From Mesorhizobium huakuii (GTDB taxonomy: Bacteria; Pseudomonadota; Alphaproteobacteria; Rhizobiales; Rhizobiaceae), in the NCBI RefSeq assembly GCF_030160235.1, contig NZ_BSNY01000021.1:330051-394050 (forward strand): a stretch of DNA of 64,000 nucleotides, written 5' to 3'. The notes beneath the pieces were generated by a model. The model did no database searches. It was not told where the DNA came from and was given only the letters and a program-made list of their open reading frames with translations. A program made the position numbers and the translations under genes. The first letter of the stretch is position 1, and each line of letters opens with the position of its first letter. Shown here in pieces: positions 27,491 through 35,685 of the stretch.

Positions 27491-27940
27491 ATGACCAAAC
27501 AGGAAGACAACAAGGCCGTCGTCGTCAGATGGTTCACCGACTTCTGGGGTGAAACCTGCGATCTGTCCGTCGTCGACGACATCGCCGCGCCCGACATGCT
27601 GCTCAGATATTCGCTGCATGAGCCACGCCGGGGCCGCGACGACATCAAGGCCTTCATGACCGATTTCCGCGCCGCCTTCCCGGATCTCAACTTCTGGGCC
27701 ACCGCCGATCTCATCGCCGAGGGCGACTATGTCGTCGGCCAGTGGGAGGGCGGCGGCACGCATACCGGTCCGGCTTTCGGCGATTTCCTCGCCGGTTCGC
27801 TGCCCGCCGCCACCGGCCGCGCCATGCGCTTCACCGGCACCACGGTGCTGAAGGTGGTCGACGGCAGGATCGTCGAGGAGATCGGCCTCGACGACGGCGT
27901 CGCGGCGCTGACCCAGCTCGGCCTGATCAGGGCCGCCTGA
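27491..27940 (+). CDS. SnoaL-like / ester cyclase family protein
   Basis: 149 residues with the cone-shaped SnoaL-like fold pattern: NKAVVVRWFTDFWG, then DDIAAPDMLLRYS, a mid-protein FRAAFPDLNFW, VVGQWEGGGTHTGP, and the closing VDGRIVEEI. Members act on polyketides or have unknown small-molecule roles. Start ATG at 27491 follows AAAGGA. It stands alone between divergent and convergent neighbours, so the substrate cannot be guessed. Confidence 0.82.
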   Translation: MTKQEDNKAVVVRWFTDFWGETCDLSVVDDIAAPDMLLRYSLHEPRRGRDDIKAFMTDFRAAFPDLNFWATADLIAEGDYVVGQWEGGGTHTGPAFGDFLAGSLPAATGRAMRFTGTTVLKVVDGRIVEEIGLDDGVAALTQLGLIRAA

Positions 27941-28001
27941 GGCGGCCGCGAGGAACGGTCGTTCGGGCCAGGCGGCTTCAAAGCCGCCTGGCCTCACTTG
28001 C

Positions 28002-28532
28002 TTACTGGCTCGGCGCCATCGTGTGTTCGCACGACACCTTCGGGTTCATGTCGGCGAACGTGCCGGTCGGGTTGCCTTTCCAGGCCCAGACATGCAGCTC
28101 GTAGAATTCACCCAGGCCATAGCGGTTGGGGGCGCTGTTGAAGTTGAACAGCTGTCCTTCCAGCGATGCCGGCCCCTTCGAGGTGATGTATTCGACCGCC
28201 ACCAGCTTCAGCGTGCCGTCGGCCATCGGCTCGTACATCACGGCCTCAGGACGGGCGATGTCGATCTTGTCGTCCTTCAGGTACTGGCCGTTGACATAGT
28301 GGATGCCCATGGCGCCACCGGTGATGCCGCTGGCGCAGGGAATGGGCGCGTAGCCCTCGGCCGTCGCCGCCTTGACGTCGAGGAACCGGCTGTTGGCGGC
28401 CCGCACCTTCTCGGCCAGCGGATTCGAACCCGTCTCGGTAGTGGCCGTTTCCTGATGCGCCTGCGCGAAGGTGGCGCAGACGGCCAGCATGGCCCCCGCC
28501 ATGACGAGCCTGTTGCGAAGACTTGATATCAT
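28002..28532 (-). CDS. Exported protein of unknown function
   Basis: 176 residues with a signal peptide (residues 1-25, ending TFAQA). The mature part contains AEGYAPIPCASGITGGAMGIHY, VMYEPMADGTLKLVAVEYI, and a C-terminal YELHVWAWKGNPTG with a paired Cys (VSCEHTM). It looks like a compact secreted single-domain protein with one possible disulfide. I recognise no function. It is convergent with the SnoaL-like gene and shares its strand with the DUF1330 gene behind it, 127 bases upstream. Confidence 0.75.
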   Translation of the reverse strand: MISSLRNRLVMAGAMLAVCATFAQAHQETATTETGSNPLAEKVRAANSRFLDVKAATAEGYAPIPCASGITGGAMGIHYVNGQYLKDDKIDIARPEAVMYEPMADGTLKLVAVEYITSKGPASLEGQLFNFNSAPNRYGLGEFYELHVWAWKGNPTGTFADMNPKVSCEHTMAPSQ

Positions 28533-28659
28533 GTTCGTTCCATTCTTCCTGAAAAAGCACAGCTGGCCGACCGCCGGAAATACGGAGGCCCGGCAGGCAA
28601 GCGCTGTGACTGTTGTCGCTTGGAGATCCCGAAATCGATGTGACGACTGCCGGGAAGCA

Positions 28660-28986
28660 TCATCCCTTCGGCAGATACGGGATCGTTCCGGCCAGATCGG
28701 TGTCGTCGATCAGCTGGAAGCGGCTGTCGCTGCCGTCCTGACGCGCCGAAACGAAGGGCGCATAGGCCGGATCGTTGGTGAAGGCGCGCGCCGCCGATTC
28801 CGACGGGAACGCCATCAGGGCGATCAGCGTGGTGTCGAGCGGCTTGCCCTCAAGCGTCTTCACATTGCCGCTGCGCGACAGATACTTGCCGCCATGCTTG
28901 TGGACGATCTCGTGCACCGAGGCGGCGTATTCCGGCACCCATTTCGGGTCCTTCATCTTGATGTCGGCGATAACGTAAGCAGTCAT
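28660..28986 (-). CDS. DUF1330 family protein
   Basis: 108 residues, ferredoxin-like alpha/beta fold typical of DUF1330: TAYVIADIKMKDP, YAASVHEIVHKHGGKYL, LIALMAFPSESAARAFTNDP, then a short variable tail. The ATG at 28986 has AGGAG six bases upstream. It is divergent from an HxlR regulator, with a palindrome between them, so it is probably the regulated target. Biochemical role unknown for the family. Confidence 0.88.
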   Translation of the reverse strand: MTAYVIADIKMKDPKWVPEYAASVHEIVHKHGGKYLSRSGNVKTLEGKPLDTTLIALMAFPSESAARAFTNDPAYAPFVSARQDGSDSRFQLIDDTDLAGTIPYLPKG

Positions 28987-29075
28987 GGTCGTCTCCTGGT
29001 TGCGCCGCACAGGACCATCCCGTGCAACCGGCCAAAGGGCTCGCATGGCCGGCCCCTCGCCAACCAGTCCGCGAT

Positions 29076-29094
29076 CTGTACTGGGGTGGTACAG
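29076..29094. promoter_or_regulatory. Candidate HxlR operator (DUF1330/HxlR intergenic)
   Basis: CTGTAC and GTACAG are inverted around a seven-base centre. A further TACTGG at 29101 repeats part of the site. Location between the divergent DUF1330 and HxlR-type genes fits an HxlR-type operator. Confidence 0.55.
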
Positions 29095-29163
29095 TTTCCG
29101 TACTGGCCGCTTCATTCATGAGGGCCTAATGTTCGGCCCGGCTTCGAGGGAGGAGCACCGATC

Positions 29164-29856
29164 ATGACCCAGCACGGATACAAGCAGTTCTGCCCGCTAT
29201 CGATGGCCGCCGAGGTGCTGTGCACCCGCTGGACGATGGTGCTGATGCGCGAATTGGTGGCGGGTTCGACCCGCTTCAACGACCTGCGCCGCGGCGTCCC
29301 CAAAATGTCGCCGACCCTTCTGTCGCAACGGCTGAAGGAGCTCGAGCTGGCGGGAATCGTCGAGCGCAAGGAGGTGCGGGGCGAGAAAGGGATCTTCGAT
29401 TACCGGTTGACCGAGGCGGGCCGCGATTTGCGCCCCGTCGTCGAGGCGATGGGGTTCTGGGGACAGAAATGGGTCGAGTCCCGGCTGTCGCTCAAGAACC
29501 TCGATCCGTCGCTGCTGATGTGGGACATGCGGCGCAATCTGAACCCTTCGCCACTCCCCGAAGGACGCACGGTGATACAATTCCTGTATCAGGATCTGCC
29601 GGCGTCCAAACGGTCATGGTGGCTGATCGTCGAAAAGCACGGCGAGGTCGACCTGTGCTGGTACGATCCGGGCTTCGATGTCGACCTCTATGTCTCCACC
29701 GACCTGCACACGATGACCGCGATCTGGATGGGGTTGCTGACCGTCGAGAAAGCCGGAGCGAAGGTCTCCCTGACCGGCGACCAGGCCATCGGCAGGAAGA
29801 TGCAGAGCTGGCTCGGGCTCAGCCCGTTTGCGGTGGAGCCCAAGCGGGCGGCTTAG
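29164..29856 (+). CDS. HxlR-family regulator with long C-terminal domain
   Basis: 230 residues. The HxlR winged helix occupies about residues 1-100: CPLSMAAEVLCTRWTMVLMREL, FNDLRRGVPKMSPTLLSQRL, EYRL-like wing FDYRLTEAGRDL. Unlike short HxlR proteins it continues with about 120 residues that look like a small-ligand or sterol-carrier-type domain (SWWLIVEKHGEVDLC, VSTDLHTMTAIWMG). It is divergent from the DUF1330 gene. The effector is unknown. Confidence 0.88.
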   Translation: MTQHGYKQFCPLSMAAEVLCTRWTMVLMRELVAGSTRFNDLRRGVPKMSPTLLSQRLKELELAGIVERKEVRGEKGIFDYRLTEAGRDLRPVVEAMGFWGQKWVESRLSLKNLDPSLLMWDMRRNLNPSPLPEGRTVIQFLYQDLPASKRSWWLIVEKHGEVDLCWYDPGFDVDLYVSTDLHTMTAIWMGLLTVEKAGAKVSLTGDQAIGRKMQSWLGLSPFAVEPKRAA

Positions 29857-29919
29857 ACACCGAGAGCCATTTGTCAGGAAACGGGTGGCGGGGCCGTCTT
29901 CCAGCGGCTTCAATGCGGC

Positions 29920-31035
29920 ATGTTCGTTACTCTCGCCAAAGACTTGAAATCCACACCGCTGCCGGTCACCGGTGATCCGCGCTGGGCGCGCATCGTCGCG
30001 CGGGACAAATCGGCGGATGGGCAATTCTGGTATTCAGTGGCGACGACCGGCGTCTATTGCCGGCCCTCCTGCCCGTCGCGGCGTGCCAACCCCGTCAATG
30101 TCCAGTTGCACGACACGCTGGTTCAAGCAAAGGCGACAGGCTTTCGCGCCTGCCGGCGCTGCAACCCGGATGGTCCCTCGCTGGAAGCCGGCAATGCGGC
30201 GATGGTCGCCGATGCCTGCCGCAGGATCGAACAGAGCGAGGCGGAACCCTCGCTCGCTGAACTGGCCGGTGCCGCCGGCCGCAGCGCCGGCTATTTCCAC
30301 CGCGTCTTCAAGGCAATCACCGGGCTGACGCCGAAGGACTATGCCGCCGCGCATCGTGCCGCCCGGGTCCGCCAGGGGTTGGAGGACGGCGCCAGCGTCA
30401 CAGTGGCGATCTACGATGCCGGCTTCAATTCGAGCGGACGTTTTTACGAGAAATCCACCGGCATGCTCGGCATGACGCCGACGCGCTACCGCGCCGGCGG
30501 CGCCAATGAGGACATACGCTTCGCCGTCGGCGAGACCTCGCTCGGCGCCATACTGGTGGCGTCGAGCCGCAAGGGCGTCGCCTCGATCCTGCTCGGCGAC
30601 GATCCGGACGCGCTGGTCCGCGACCTGCAGGACCGTTTCCCCAAGGCACGGCTGATCGGCGGCGACAGCGACTATGAGGCGCTGGTCGCCCGCGTCGTCG
30701 GCTTTGTCGAGGCCCCACGGCTCGGTCTCGACCTGCCGCTCGACGTGCGCGGCACCGCATTCCAGCAGCGCGTCTGGCAAGCCCTGCGGGACATCCCGGT
30801 CGGCAACACGGTGTCCTATGCCGAGATCGCCGAGCGCATCGGCTCGCCGAAGGCGACCCGCGCCATCGCCGCCGCCTGCGCCGCCAATGCGCACGCGGTC
30901 GCGATCCCCTGCCACCGCGTGATCCGCAAGGACGGCGCGCTGTCCGGCTACGCCTGGGGCGCCGAGCGCAAGCGCGCGCTGCTCGACCGCGAGGCCCAAG
31001 GGTCGACGAAGGCCAACCGGTCTTCGCGGGCCTGA
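29920..31035 (+). CDS. ada: Ada: bifunctional alkylation-response activator and methyltransferase
   Basis: 371 residues with three units. The N-terminal zinc/methyl-phosphotriester domain has Cys47, Cys51, Cys78 and Cys81 (VYCRPSCPSR, ACRRCN). An AraC-type HTH follows at about 100-185. The O6-methylguanine transferase domain carries the acceptor Cys331 in AIPCHRVIR. Methylation of the N-terminal cysteine would turn it into an activator. It heads a run of repair genes: small ORF, ogt-type gene, 2OG-Fe(II) oxygenase. Confidence 0.95.
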   Translation: MFVTLAKDLKSTPLPVTGDPRWARIVARDKSADGQFWYSVATTGVYCRPSCPSRRANPVNVQLHDTLVQAKATGFRACRRCNPDGPSLEAGNAAMVADACRRIEQSEAEPSLAELAGAAGRSAGYFHRVFKAITGLTPKDYAAAHRAARVRQGLEDGASVTVAIYDAGFNSSGRFYEKSTGMLGMTPTRYRAGGANEDIRFAVGETSLGAILVASSRKGVASILLGDDPDALVRDLQDRFPKARLIGGDSDYEALVARVVGFVEAPRLGLDLPLDVRGTAFQQRVWQALRDIPVGNTVSYAEIAERIGSPKATRAIAAACAANAHAVAIPCHRVIRKDGALSGYAWGAERKRALLDREAQGSTKANRSSRA

Positions 31036-31047
31036 CGAGATCCGGCG

Positions 31048-31266
31048 ATGCGCACGATGGCAAGGTCTTCCGCCGCCGGTGCGAACATCGAGATCGCCAA
31101 CGGTGCCGCCATCGACGCTAAGTCACAGGTCCTGGCCGCCATCGGTGGGCTTGTCGCCGATGGCAAGGCAGAATGGAGCCGCACCGCATCCGGGGAGATC
31201 GAGCTGCGGCTGTTGTCCGGCGAGGTTTTCCTGCTTGGCGAGGTCGCTGTCACGCGTGTCGCTTGA
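31048..31266 (+). CDS. Small protein of 72 residues downstream of ada
   Basis: I do not recognise a family. It begins 12 bases after the ada stop and has a compact alpha/beta look (KSQVLAAIGGLVADGKAEWS, then EIELRLLSGEVFLLGEVAVTRV). No strong ribosome site is visible, so it may be coupled to ada. It may be an accessory factor of the alkylation response, by position only. Confidence 0.6.
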   Translation: MRTMARSSAAGANIEIANGAAIDAKSQVLAAIGGLVADGKAEWSRTASGEIELRLLSGEVFLLGEVAVTRVA

Positions 31267-31308
31267 AGCGCTTACCCTGGCGTCCTTATCCACGAACGCG
31301 GCAATTCG

Positions 31309-31321
31309 AATTTGAAAGCAA
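31309..31321 (+). promoter_or_regulatory. Possible Ada box upstream of ogt-type gene
   Basis: AAT-TTGAAA-GCAA fits the AAT-N6-GCAA pattern of the E. coli Ada site and lies about 65 bases before the second methyltransferase gene. With so short a pattern a chance match is possible. Confidence 0.35.
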
Positions 31322-31385
31322 GCATCGGAGTGAGACACGCAACGCACATGGCTAGGGTTCAGGCACAGACACAGGAGTGAAGACA

Positions 31386-31940
31386 ATGAACCCGATGCAA
31401 ACCCACATGCCGGCGACAGCCCGCAACATTGCCGCCCTCGACACCATCGCCTACGCCGTCGACCAATCCACGATCGGCAAGATCCTGGCGGCGCGCAGCC
31501 CCGTCGGCGTCTGCGCCATCCTGATCGGCTCCGACGCCGAAGCGTTGGAGCAGGACCTCGCCGACCGCTTTCCCGGCAAGGTGCTGGTCGAAGACGAGGC
31601 CGCCCTGCGCGGCGATCTCGCGGCGATAGCCCGCTTCATCGAAACGCCCGGCGCCGGCCTCGACCTGCCGCTCGACACGCGCCACGGCACGCCGTTCCAC
31701 CAGCGTGTGTGGGAGGCGCTGCGCGCCATTCCCTGCGGCGCCACCGTCACCTACACCGCGCTTGCCCGGCGCCTCGACCAGCCGAACGGCGCGCGTGCCG
31801 TGGCAACCGCTTGTGCCGCCAACGCCATTGCGCTCGGCATCCCCTGCCACCGCGTTATCAGGGCCGACGGCACGCTTTCGGGCTATCGCTGGGGTATCGA
31901 ACGCAAGCGCGCGCTGCTCGAGAAGGAGGCCGCCATATGA
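31386..31940 (+). CDS. ogt: Methylated-DNA-protein cysteine methyltransferase (Ogt type)
   Basis: 184 residues with the suicide-transferase domain only. The acceptor Cys154 lies in GIPCHRVIRADGTLSGYRWG; the DNA-binding helix reads TPFHQRVWEALRAIPCGATVTY. It has a short N-terminal lobe (VGVCAILIGSDAEALEQDL) and no zinc domain, so it repairs O6-alkylguanine but does not activate genes. Its stop overlaps the oxygenase start (ATGA). It is partly redundant with the C-terminal half of the ada product. Confidence 0.93.
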   Translation: MNPMQTHMPATARNIAALDTIAYAVDQSTIGKILAARSPVGVCAILIGSDAEALEQDLADRFPGKVLVEDEAALRGDLAAIARFIETPGAGLDLPLDTRHGTPFHQRVWEALRAIPCGATVTYTALARRLDQPNGARAVATACAANAIALGIPCHRVIRADGTLSGYRWGIERKRALLEKEAAI

Positions 31941-32680
31941 ACGCCCACGCCAAGGTTGCCACAGCGGCGGTGGAAGCGGCCGAGACACGCATCGCCGCTT
32001 ACCACTGGCCAACCCTGGCCGCGGAGCTCGACGGCTTCGGCTGCGCGGTGATGGAAAAGCTGCTCTCGCCCGAAGAGTGCCGGCAGATCGCCGGCCTCTA
32101 CGTCAAGGAACAGCATTTCCGCAGCCACATCCACATGGCCAGGCACGGCTTCGGCAAGGGCGAATACCGCTACTTCCGCTATCCCTTGCCGGATCTGCTC
32201 GGCGGCCTGCGCAGCGCGCTCTATCCCAGGCTGGCCGAGGTCGCCAACCGCTGGAACGAGCGCATGGGTATTACCCTGCGCTACCCCGCCGCCCATGCCG
32301 AATTTCTCGACCAGTGCCACGCCGCCGGCCAGGTCAGGCCGACGCCGCTTCTGCTGCAATATGTCCCCGGCGACTTCAACTGCCTGCACCAGGACCTCTA
32401 TGGCGATCTCGCCTTTCCCCTGCAGGTGGCGATCCTGCTCTCCGAGCCGGGCGAGGATTTCACCGGCGGCGAGTTCGCGCTGACCGAACAGCGGCCGCGC
32501 ATGCAGAGCCGGGTCGAGGTGGTGCCCTTGCGCCAGGGTGACGCCGTGGCCTTCGCCGTCCACAACCGGCCGGTGCAGGGAACCAAAGGCAACTACCGCG
32601 TCAACCTGCGCCACGGCGTCAGCCGCCTGCGCTCAGGCATGCGCCACACGCTCGGCATCATTTTTCATGACGCGAAGTGA
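31937..32680 (+). CDS. 2OG-Fe(II) dioxygenase in the alkylation-repair cluster
   Basis: 247 residues. The iron triad is visible as His and Asp in LHQDLYGD (about residues 150-152) plus a later His (VHNRPVQGTKG or NLRHG); the Arg of YRVNLRHG could hold 2-oxoglutarate. The double-stranded beta-helix core reads FPLQVAILLSEPGEDFTGGEF. It resembles prolyl-hydroxylase-like dioxygenases more than classical AlkB. Strict coupling to ogt (ATGA overlap; AGAAGGAGG ribosome site) nevertheless suggests AlkB-like oxidative repair. That function is inference. Confidence 0.85.
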   Translation: MNAHAKVATAAVEAAETRIAAYHWPTLAAELDGFGCAVMEKLLSPEECRQIAGLYVKEQHFRSHIHMARHGFGKGEYRYFRYPLPDLLGGLRSALYPRLAEVANRWNERMGITLRYPAAHAEFLDQCHAAGQVRPTPLLLQYVPGDFNCLHQDLYGDLAFPLQVAILLSEPGEDFTGGEFALTEQRPRMQSRVEVVPLRQGDAVAFAVHNRPVQGTKGNYRVNLRHGVSRLRSGMRHTLGIIFHDAK

Positions 32681-32686
32681 GCGCTT

Positions 32687-32714
32687 CTTTCTTCTCCCCA
32701 GGCGGAGAAGAAAG
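32687..32714. terminator. Bidirectional terminator hairpin
   Basis: CTTTCTTCTCC and GGAGAAGAAAG are perfectly inverted around six bases, between the convergent oxygenase and sigma-factor genes; pyrimidine/purine-rich arms provide T-rich ends for both directions. Confidence 0.6.
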
Positions 32715-32722
32715 GCCGCGCT

Positions 32723-33655
32723 TCATTCCGCGTCCGCCAAGACCAATTCCAGGATCCAGGGGCACGCGTAATAGTCGGCGATGCGGTCGATGGCGCCGCC
32801 TTCGGCATGGATGCGCACGAAATATACTGGCCGCCAGACCTCGCCACGCAGCCTGTCGACGACCAGCACCGCCTCCCCTTCGATCGTGTCCGGCCGCATG
32901 CGCCAGGGCTCGCCGCGTTCATACTCGACGAAATAGGGCGAGTCGGAAAGCAGGCCGTTGTAGCAGTCCGAAACCCGCAGCCGGGCGTCGGCGCTGGTCA
33001 GTGCCCGCACCCCGTCCCAGTCCCTGGCATTGAAGAGCTGGACATAGCGGCCGAGCAGCCGCTCCAGCTCGGGATCGTGCGCGGGGGCCGCGACCGGTTG
33101 CGCCGGCAAGGCGGCGAGCTTGGCCCGGCCGCGATTGAGCGCCGACTTGACGCCGCCCGATGTCGAGCCGACCAGGCCGGCGATCTCCTCCAGCGAATGG
33201 TCGAAGACATCCTTGAGCAGCACGCAGGCGCGCTCCTTCGGCGGCAGATGCACCACCAGCCGTTCGATGGCGCGGCCGGCGCCCGCACCGGCGGGTTCGA
33301 CGGGCAGCACGATCTCATCGCCGGCATAGCCGGCTTCGGCCTTGAGCCGCGTGCGGCGGGTGCGGATGAAGTCGATGCACCTGTTATGGGCGATGCGGAA
33401 CAGCCACGGTCGCAGCGCCTGTGTATCGTCGAGCTGCCCGATCTTGCGATAGGCCTCGAACAGGGCCTCCTGCATGATGTCCTCGCCGTCGAGAGCCGAG
33501 CCGGTCATGCGCGCGCAATAGCGGTGGAGACGGACGCGCAGATGCGAGACCGTCTCCAGGAACGCCCTGTAGCGCAGGTCGAACAGGCCTTCGGGATCGG
33601 GGCGCGGTTCGATGCCCTGCCTCGTCTCACGGAAATTGCGGATCTGCTGGTTCAT
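32723..33655 (-). CDS. ECF-type RNA polymerase sigma factor with SnoaL-like C-terminal domain
   Basis: 310 residues. Sigma region 2 is clear (YRKIGQLDDTQALRPWLFRIAHNRCIDFIRTRR), as is region 4 (LPPKERACVLLKDVFDHSLEEIAGLVGSTSGGVKSAL). About 110 further residues form a SnoaL-like domain (LGRYVQLFNARDWDGVRALTS). In such sigma factors the extra domain replaces or supplements an anti-sigma factor, and none is encoded beside this gene. Start ATG at 33655, weak ribosome site. It lies behind an alpha/beta hydrolase gene on the same strand. Confidence 0.88.
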   Translation of the reverse strand: MNQQIRNFRETRQGIEPRPDPEGLFDLRYRAFLETVSHLRVRLHRYCARMTGSALDGEDIMQEALFEAYRKIGQLDDTQALRPWLFRIAHNRCIDFIRTRRTRLKAEAGYAGDEIVLPVEPAGAGAGRAIERLVVHLPPKERACVLLKDVFDHSLEEIAGLVGSTSGGVKSALNRGRAKLAALPAQPVAAPAHDPELERLLGRYVQLFNARDWDGVRALTSADARLRVSDCYNGLLSDSPYFVEYERGEPWRMRPDTIEGEAVLVVDRLRGEVWRPVYFVRIHAEGGAIDRIADYYACPWILELVLADAE

Positions 33656-33743
33656 CGCGGCGCGTCGCTCGGCCTTGCCGCAGCATCGCGCAGGCCCCGC
33701 GCATCCACAAGCACCATATGCGACCCGATCGGCCCGCCCATGC

Positions 33744-34697
33744 CTACGCCGCCTTGCCGCCGGCGACCTTGTGGCTGGCGGCATCGTCACCGGTATCCGA
33801 CAGCCCGAGCCTCGGCCGCACCCAGGCGGCGAGGCGGCCGATCGCATCGTCGGCTTCCGGCGCCCGGCCGGCCATCATCTGGAACGAGTGCAGCATGTCG
33901 TCGAAGACGTCGAGGCGCGCCTCGACGCCAGCCTGCCGCGCGCGCTCGGCGAACATGCGGCTTTCGTCGACCAGCGTCTCATCGGCGCCGGCCTGCAGGA
34001 AGACGGGCGGAAAGCCACTCAAATCGGCATAGAGCGGGCTGACCTCCGGATCCAGCCGGTCGCGGTCGCCTATGAAGTTGGTCACCAGCCAGTCGACGCC
34101 CCCCTTGGCGAAGAAAGGATCCTTTTCGCGATTGGTTTCATAGCTGGCGGCGGTCAGCGCCATGTCGAACCAGCCGGAGATGATCAGCGTGGCGGCCGGC
34201 AGCGGCCGCTCCTGCGCCCGCAACCGCTGCAGCACGCCATAGGTCAGCACCGCGCCGCAGGAATCCGCGGCAAGCGCGATCCGCCTGGTGTCGAAGCCCT
34301 GGTCGATGAGCCAGTCCCAGGCGGCCATCGCCGCCTCGAGCTGCGCCGGATACTTGGCCTCGTTCGCCAGCGGATAGCCATAGAGCAACGCCCGGCAGCC
34401 GACGGCCTTGGCCAGATGGCCGACCAGCTTGCGGTGGGTGTAGATCGAGCCGCCGACGAAGCCGCCGCCATGCGCGTAAAACAGCACGCGCCGCTCGTCG
34501 GCACCCTTCGGCACGGCCCATAGCGCAGGCACGCCGCCGGCATCCACCTCGATATAGTCGACGCCGCCGGGTTCGCCGGTCAGCGCCGTCCAACTCGTAT
34601 TGTTGAACTCGACGAACGCCTGCGGGTTCATTTTGCCGGCATTGGCGCCGATCGCCGCGTAGTGGTTCCTGTTTGCTTCGCTCTCGATGCTCGCCAT
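33744..34697 (-). CDS. Alpha/beta hydrolase of the hormone-sensitive-lipase family
   Basis: 317 residues. The HSL oxyanion motif is FYAHGGGFVGGS. The nucleophile elbow is A-D-S-C-G-A instead of the common G-D-S-A-G-G, still with Ser. The acid is in GADETLVDES and the His in DDMLHSFQ. Likely a carboxylesterase for short acyl esters. AGGAGAGCATC precedes the ATG. It may be co-transcribed with the sigma-factor gene that follows after 88 bases. Confidence 0.85.
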   Translation of the reverse strand: MASIESEANRNHYAAIGANAGKMNPQAFVEFNNTSWTALTGEPGGVDYIEVDAGGVPALWAVPKGADERRVLFYAHGGGFVGGSIYTHRKLVGHLAKAVGCRALLYGYPLANEAKYPAQLEAAMAAWDWLIDQGFDTRRIALAADSCGAVLTYGVLQRLRAQERPLPAATLIISGWFDMALTAASYETNREKDPFFAKGGVDWLVTNFIGDRDRLDPEVSPLYADLSGFPPVFLQAGADETLVDESRMFAERARQAGVEARLDVFDDMLHSFQMMAGRAPEADDAIGRLAAWVRPRLGLSDTGDDAASHKVAGGKAA

Positions 34698-34986
34698 GAT
34701 GCTCTCCTGGTTATGGATCGCGGACCGCGCGACCTTTCGAGAAGCAGAGACGGATGGGCCGGCGAAAAGGATACGTCGCAGCGGACGATTTTTCCGCCCA
34801 CGCTAATCCTCGCCCCGAAACATCGCGGCGTGGCGCTGGGCGAGTTCGCCCGTCACCAGGATCATCGTCATCTCCATCTGGGGTTGAGGCGGCCGCCACA
34901 CCGGCGACCGCACCTTGAAGACGAAGAGACGAGGGCAAAGGATTCTGCCCAAACAGTTTTTTGACAGGAACCTCGCCGTGCCCCGC

Positions 34987-35574
34987 TCACCGCGCCGGGG
35001 CGTAGCGGTTCACCACCATGCCGCAGGCATAGGCTTTCGAGCCGAGCAGGCGCAGGTTACGAAAACCGCCCTGGTCGAAGATGCGGAGGCCGGCACCCAG
35101 CACGGCTGGATTGATGAACAGCTGGAACTCGTCGACCAGCCCGGCTGCGATCAGCGACGAGGCGAAGCCGGCACCGCCGAAGACGATGATGTCGCCACCC
35201 TCGCCCGCCTTCAGCGCCTCGACCTCGCGCGGCAGGTCGCCGCTCACCACCGTGGTACGCTCCCAGCGCGAAGCCTTGAGCCTGTCGCTCGGCACCACCT
35301 TCCGGGCCTCGACGATACGCTGGGCGAAGGCATAGAACGGATCGCGTGGAAACTTCTTCGCCGCATTGCCCCAGTGGCTGAGATAGCCCTCCTCGGCCAT
35401 CTTGCGGCTGAGCAGGATGGTGTCGATGCCGGCGAAAACGGTGTTGAAATCGCGCTTCAGCTCATCGTCCCAACCGATGTCGTCGCCCCATTCCCAGAGC
35501 TGCCAGCGATGGTCGTCATAGGCGCCGACAAAACCGTCGACCGACATCTGCATCTGCAGGATGAGCTTCTTCAT
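34987..35574 (-). CDS. Dihydrofolate-reductase-fold family protein (RibD C-terminal-like)
   Basis: 195 residues from the ATG at 35574, which follows GAGGAGACGACG. The fold signatures are LILQMQMSVDGFVGAY at the N-terminus and IIVFGGAGFASSLIAAGLVDEFQLFINPAVLG near the end. Members are NADPH reductases related to RibD and are usually not true DHFR. Directly divergent from an HxlR regulator with a large inverted repeat between them, so it is most likely its target. Confidence 0.87.
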   Translation of the reverse strand: MKKLILQMQMSVDGFVGAYDDHRWQLWEWGDDIGWDDELKRDFNTVFAGIDTILLSRKMAEEGYLSHWGNAAKKFPRDPFYAFAQRIVEARKVVPSDRLKASRWERTTVVSGDLPREVEALKAGEGGDIIVFGGAGFASSLIAAGLVDEFQLFINPAVLGAGLRIFDQGGFRNLRLLGSKAYACGMVVNRYAPAR

Positions 35575-35610
35575 CGTCGTCTCCTCGTTTGTCCAGCTCA
35601 ACGGAAATTG

Positions 35611-35661
35611 CTTTACTTTTGGAACCATTGACGCAAGGCAAAAATGGTGTCAATAGTAAAG
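35611..35661. promoter_or_regulatory. Large inverted repeat: HxlR operator over divergent promoters
   Basis: A 16-bp half-site (35611-35626, CTTTACTTTTGGAACC) recurs inverted at 35646-35661 with 13 of 16 positions matching (CTTTACTATTGACACC read on the minus strand). The axis lies near 35636, midway between the two start codons. A third partial copy of GGAACC is at 35674. Strong operator candidate. Confidence 0.65.
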
Positions 35662-35685
35662 TGATTTAAAAATGGAACCGTAGAC

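Noticed and set aside
34803-34877. Leftward 24-codon frame (starts MEMTMILVTG) in the gap upstream of the hydrolase gene
   Set aside because: Very short, no clear ribosome site, and composition typical of non-coding high-GC DNA.
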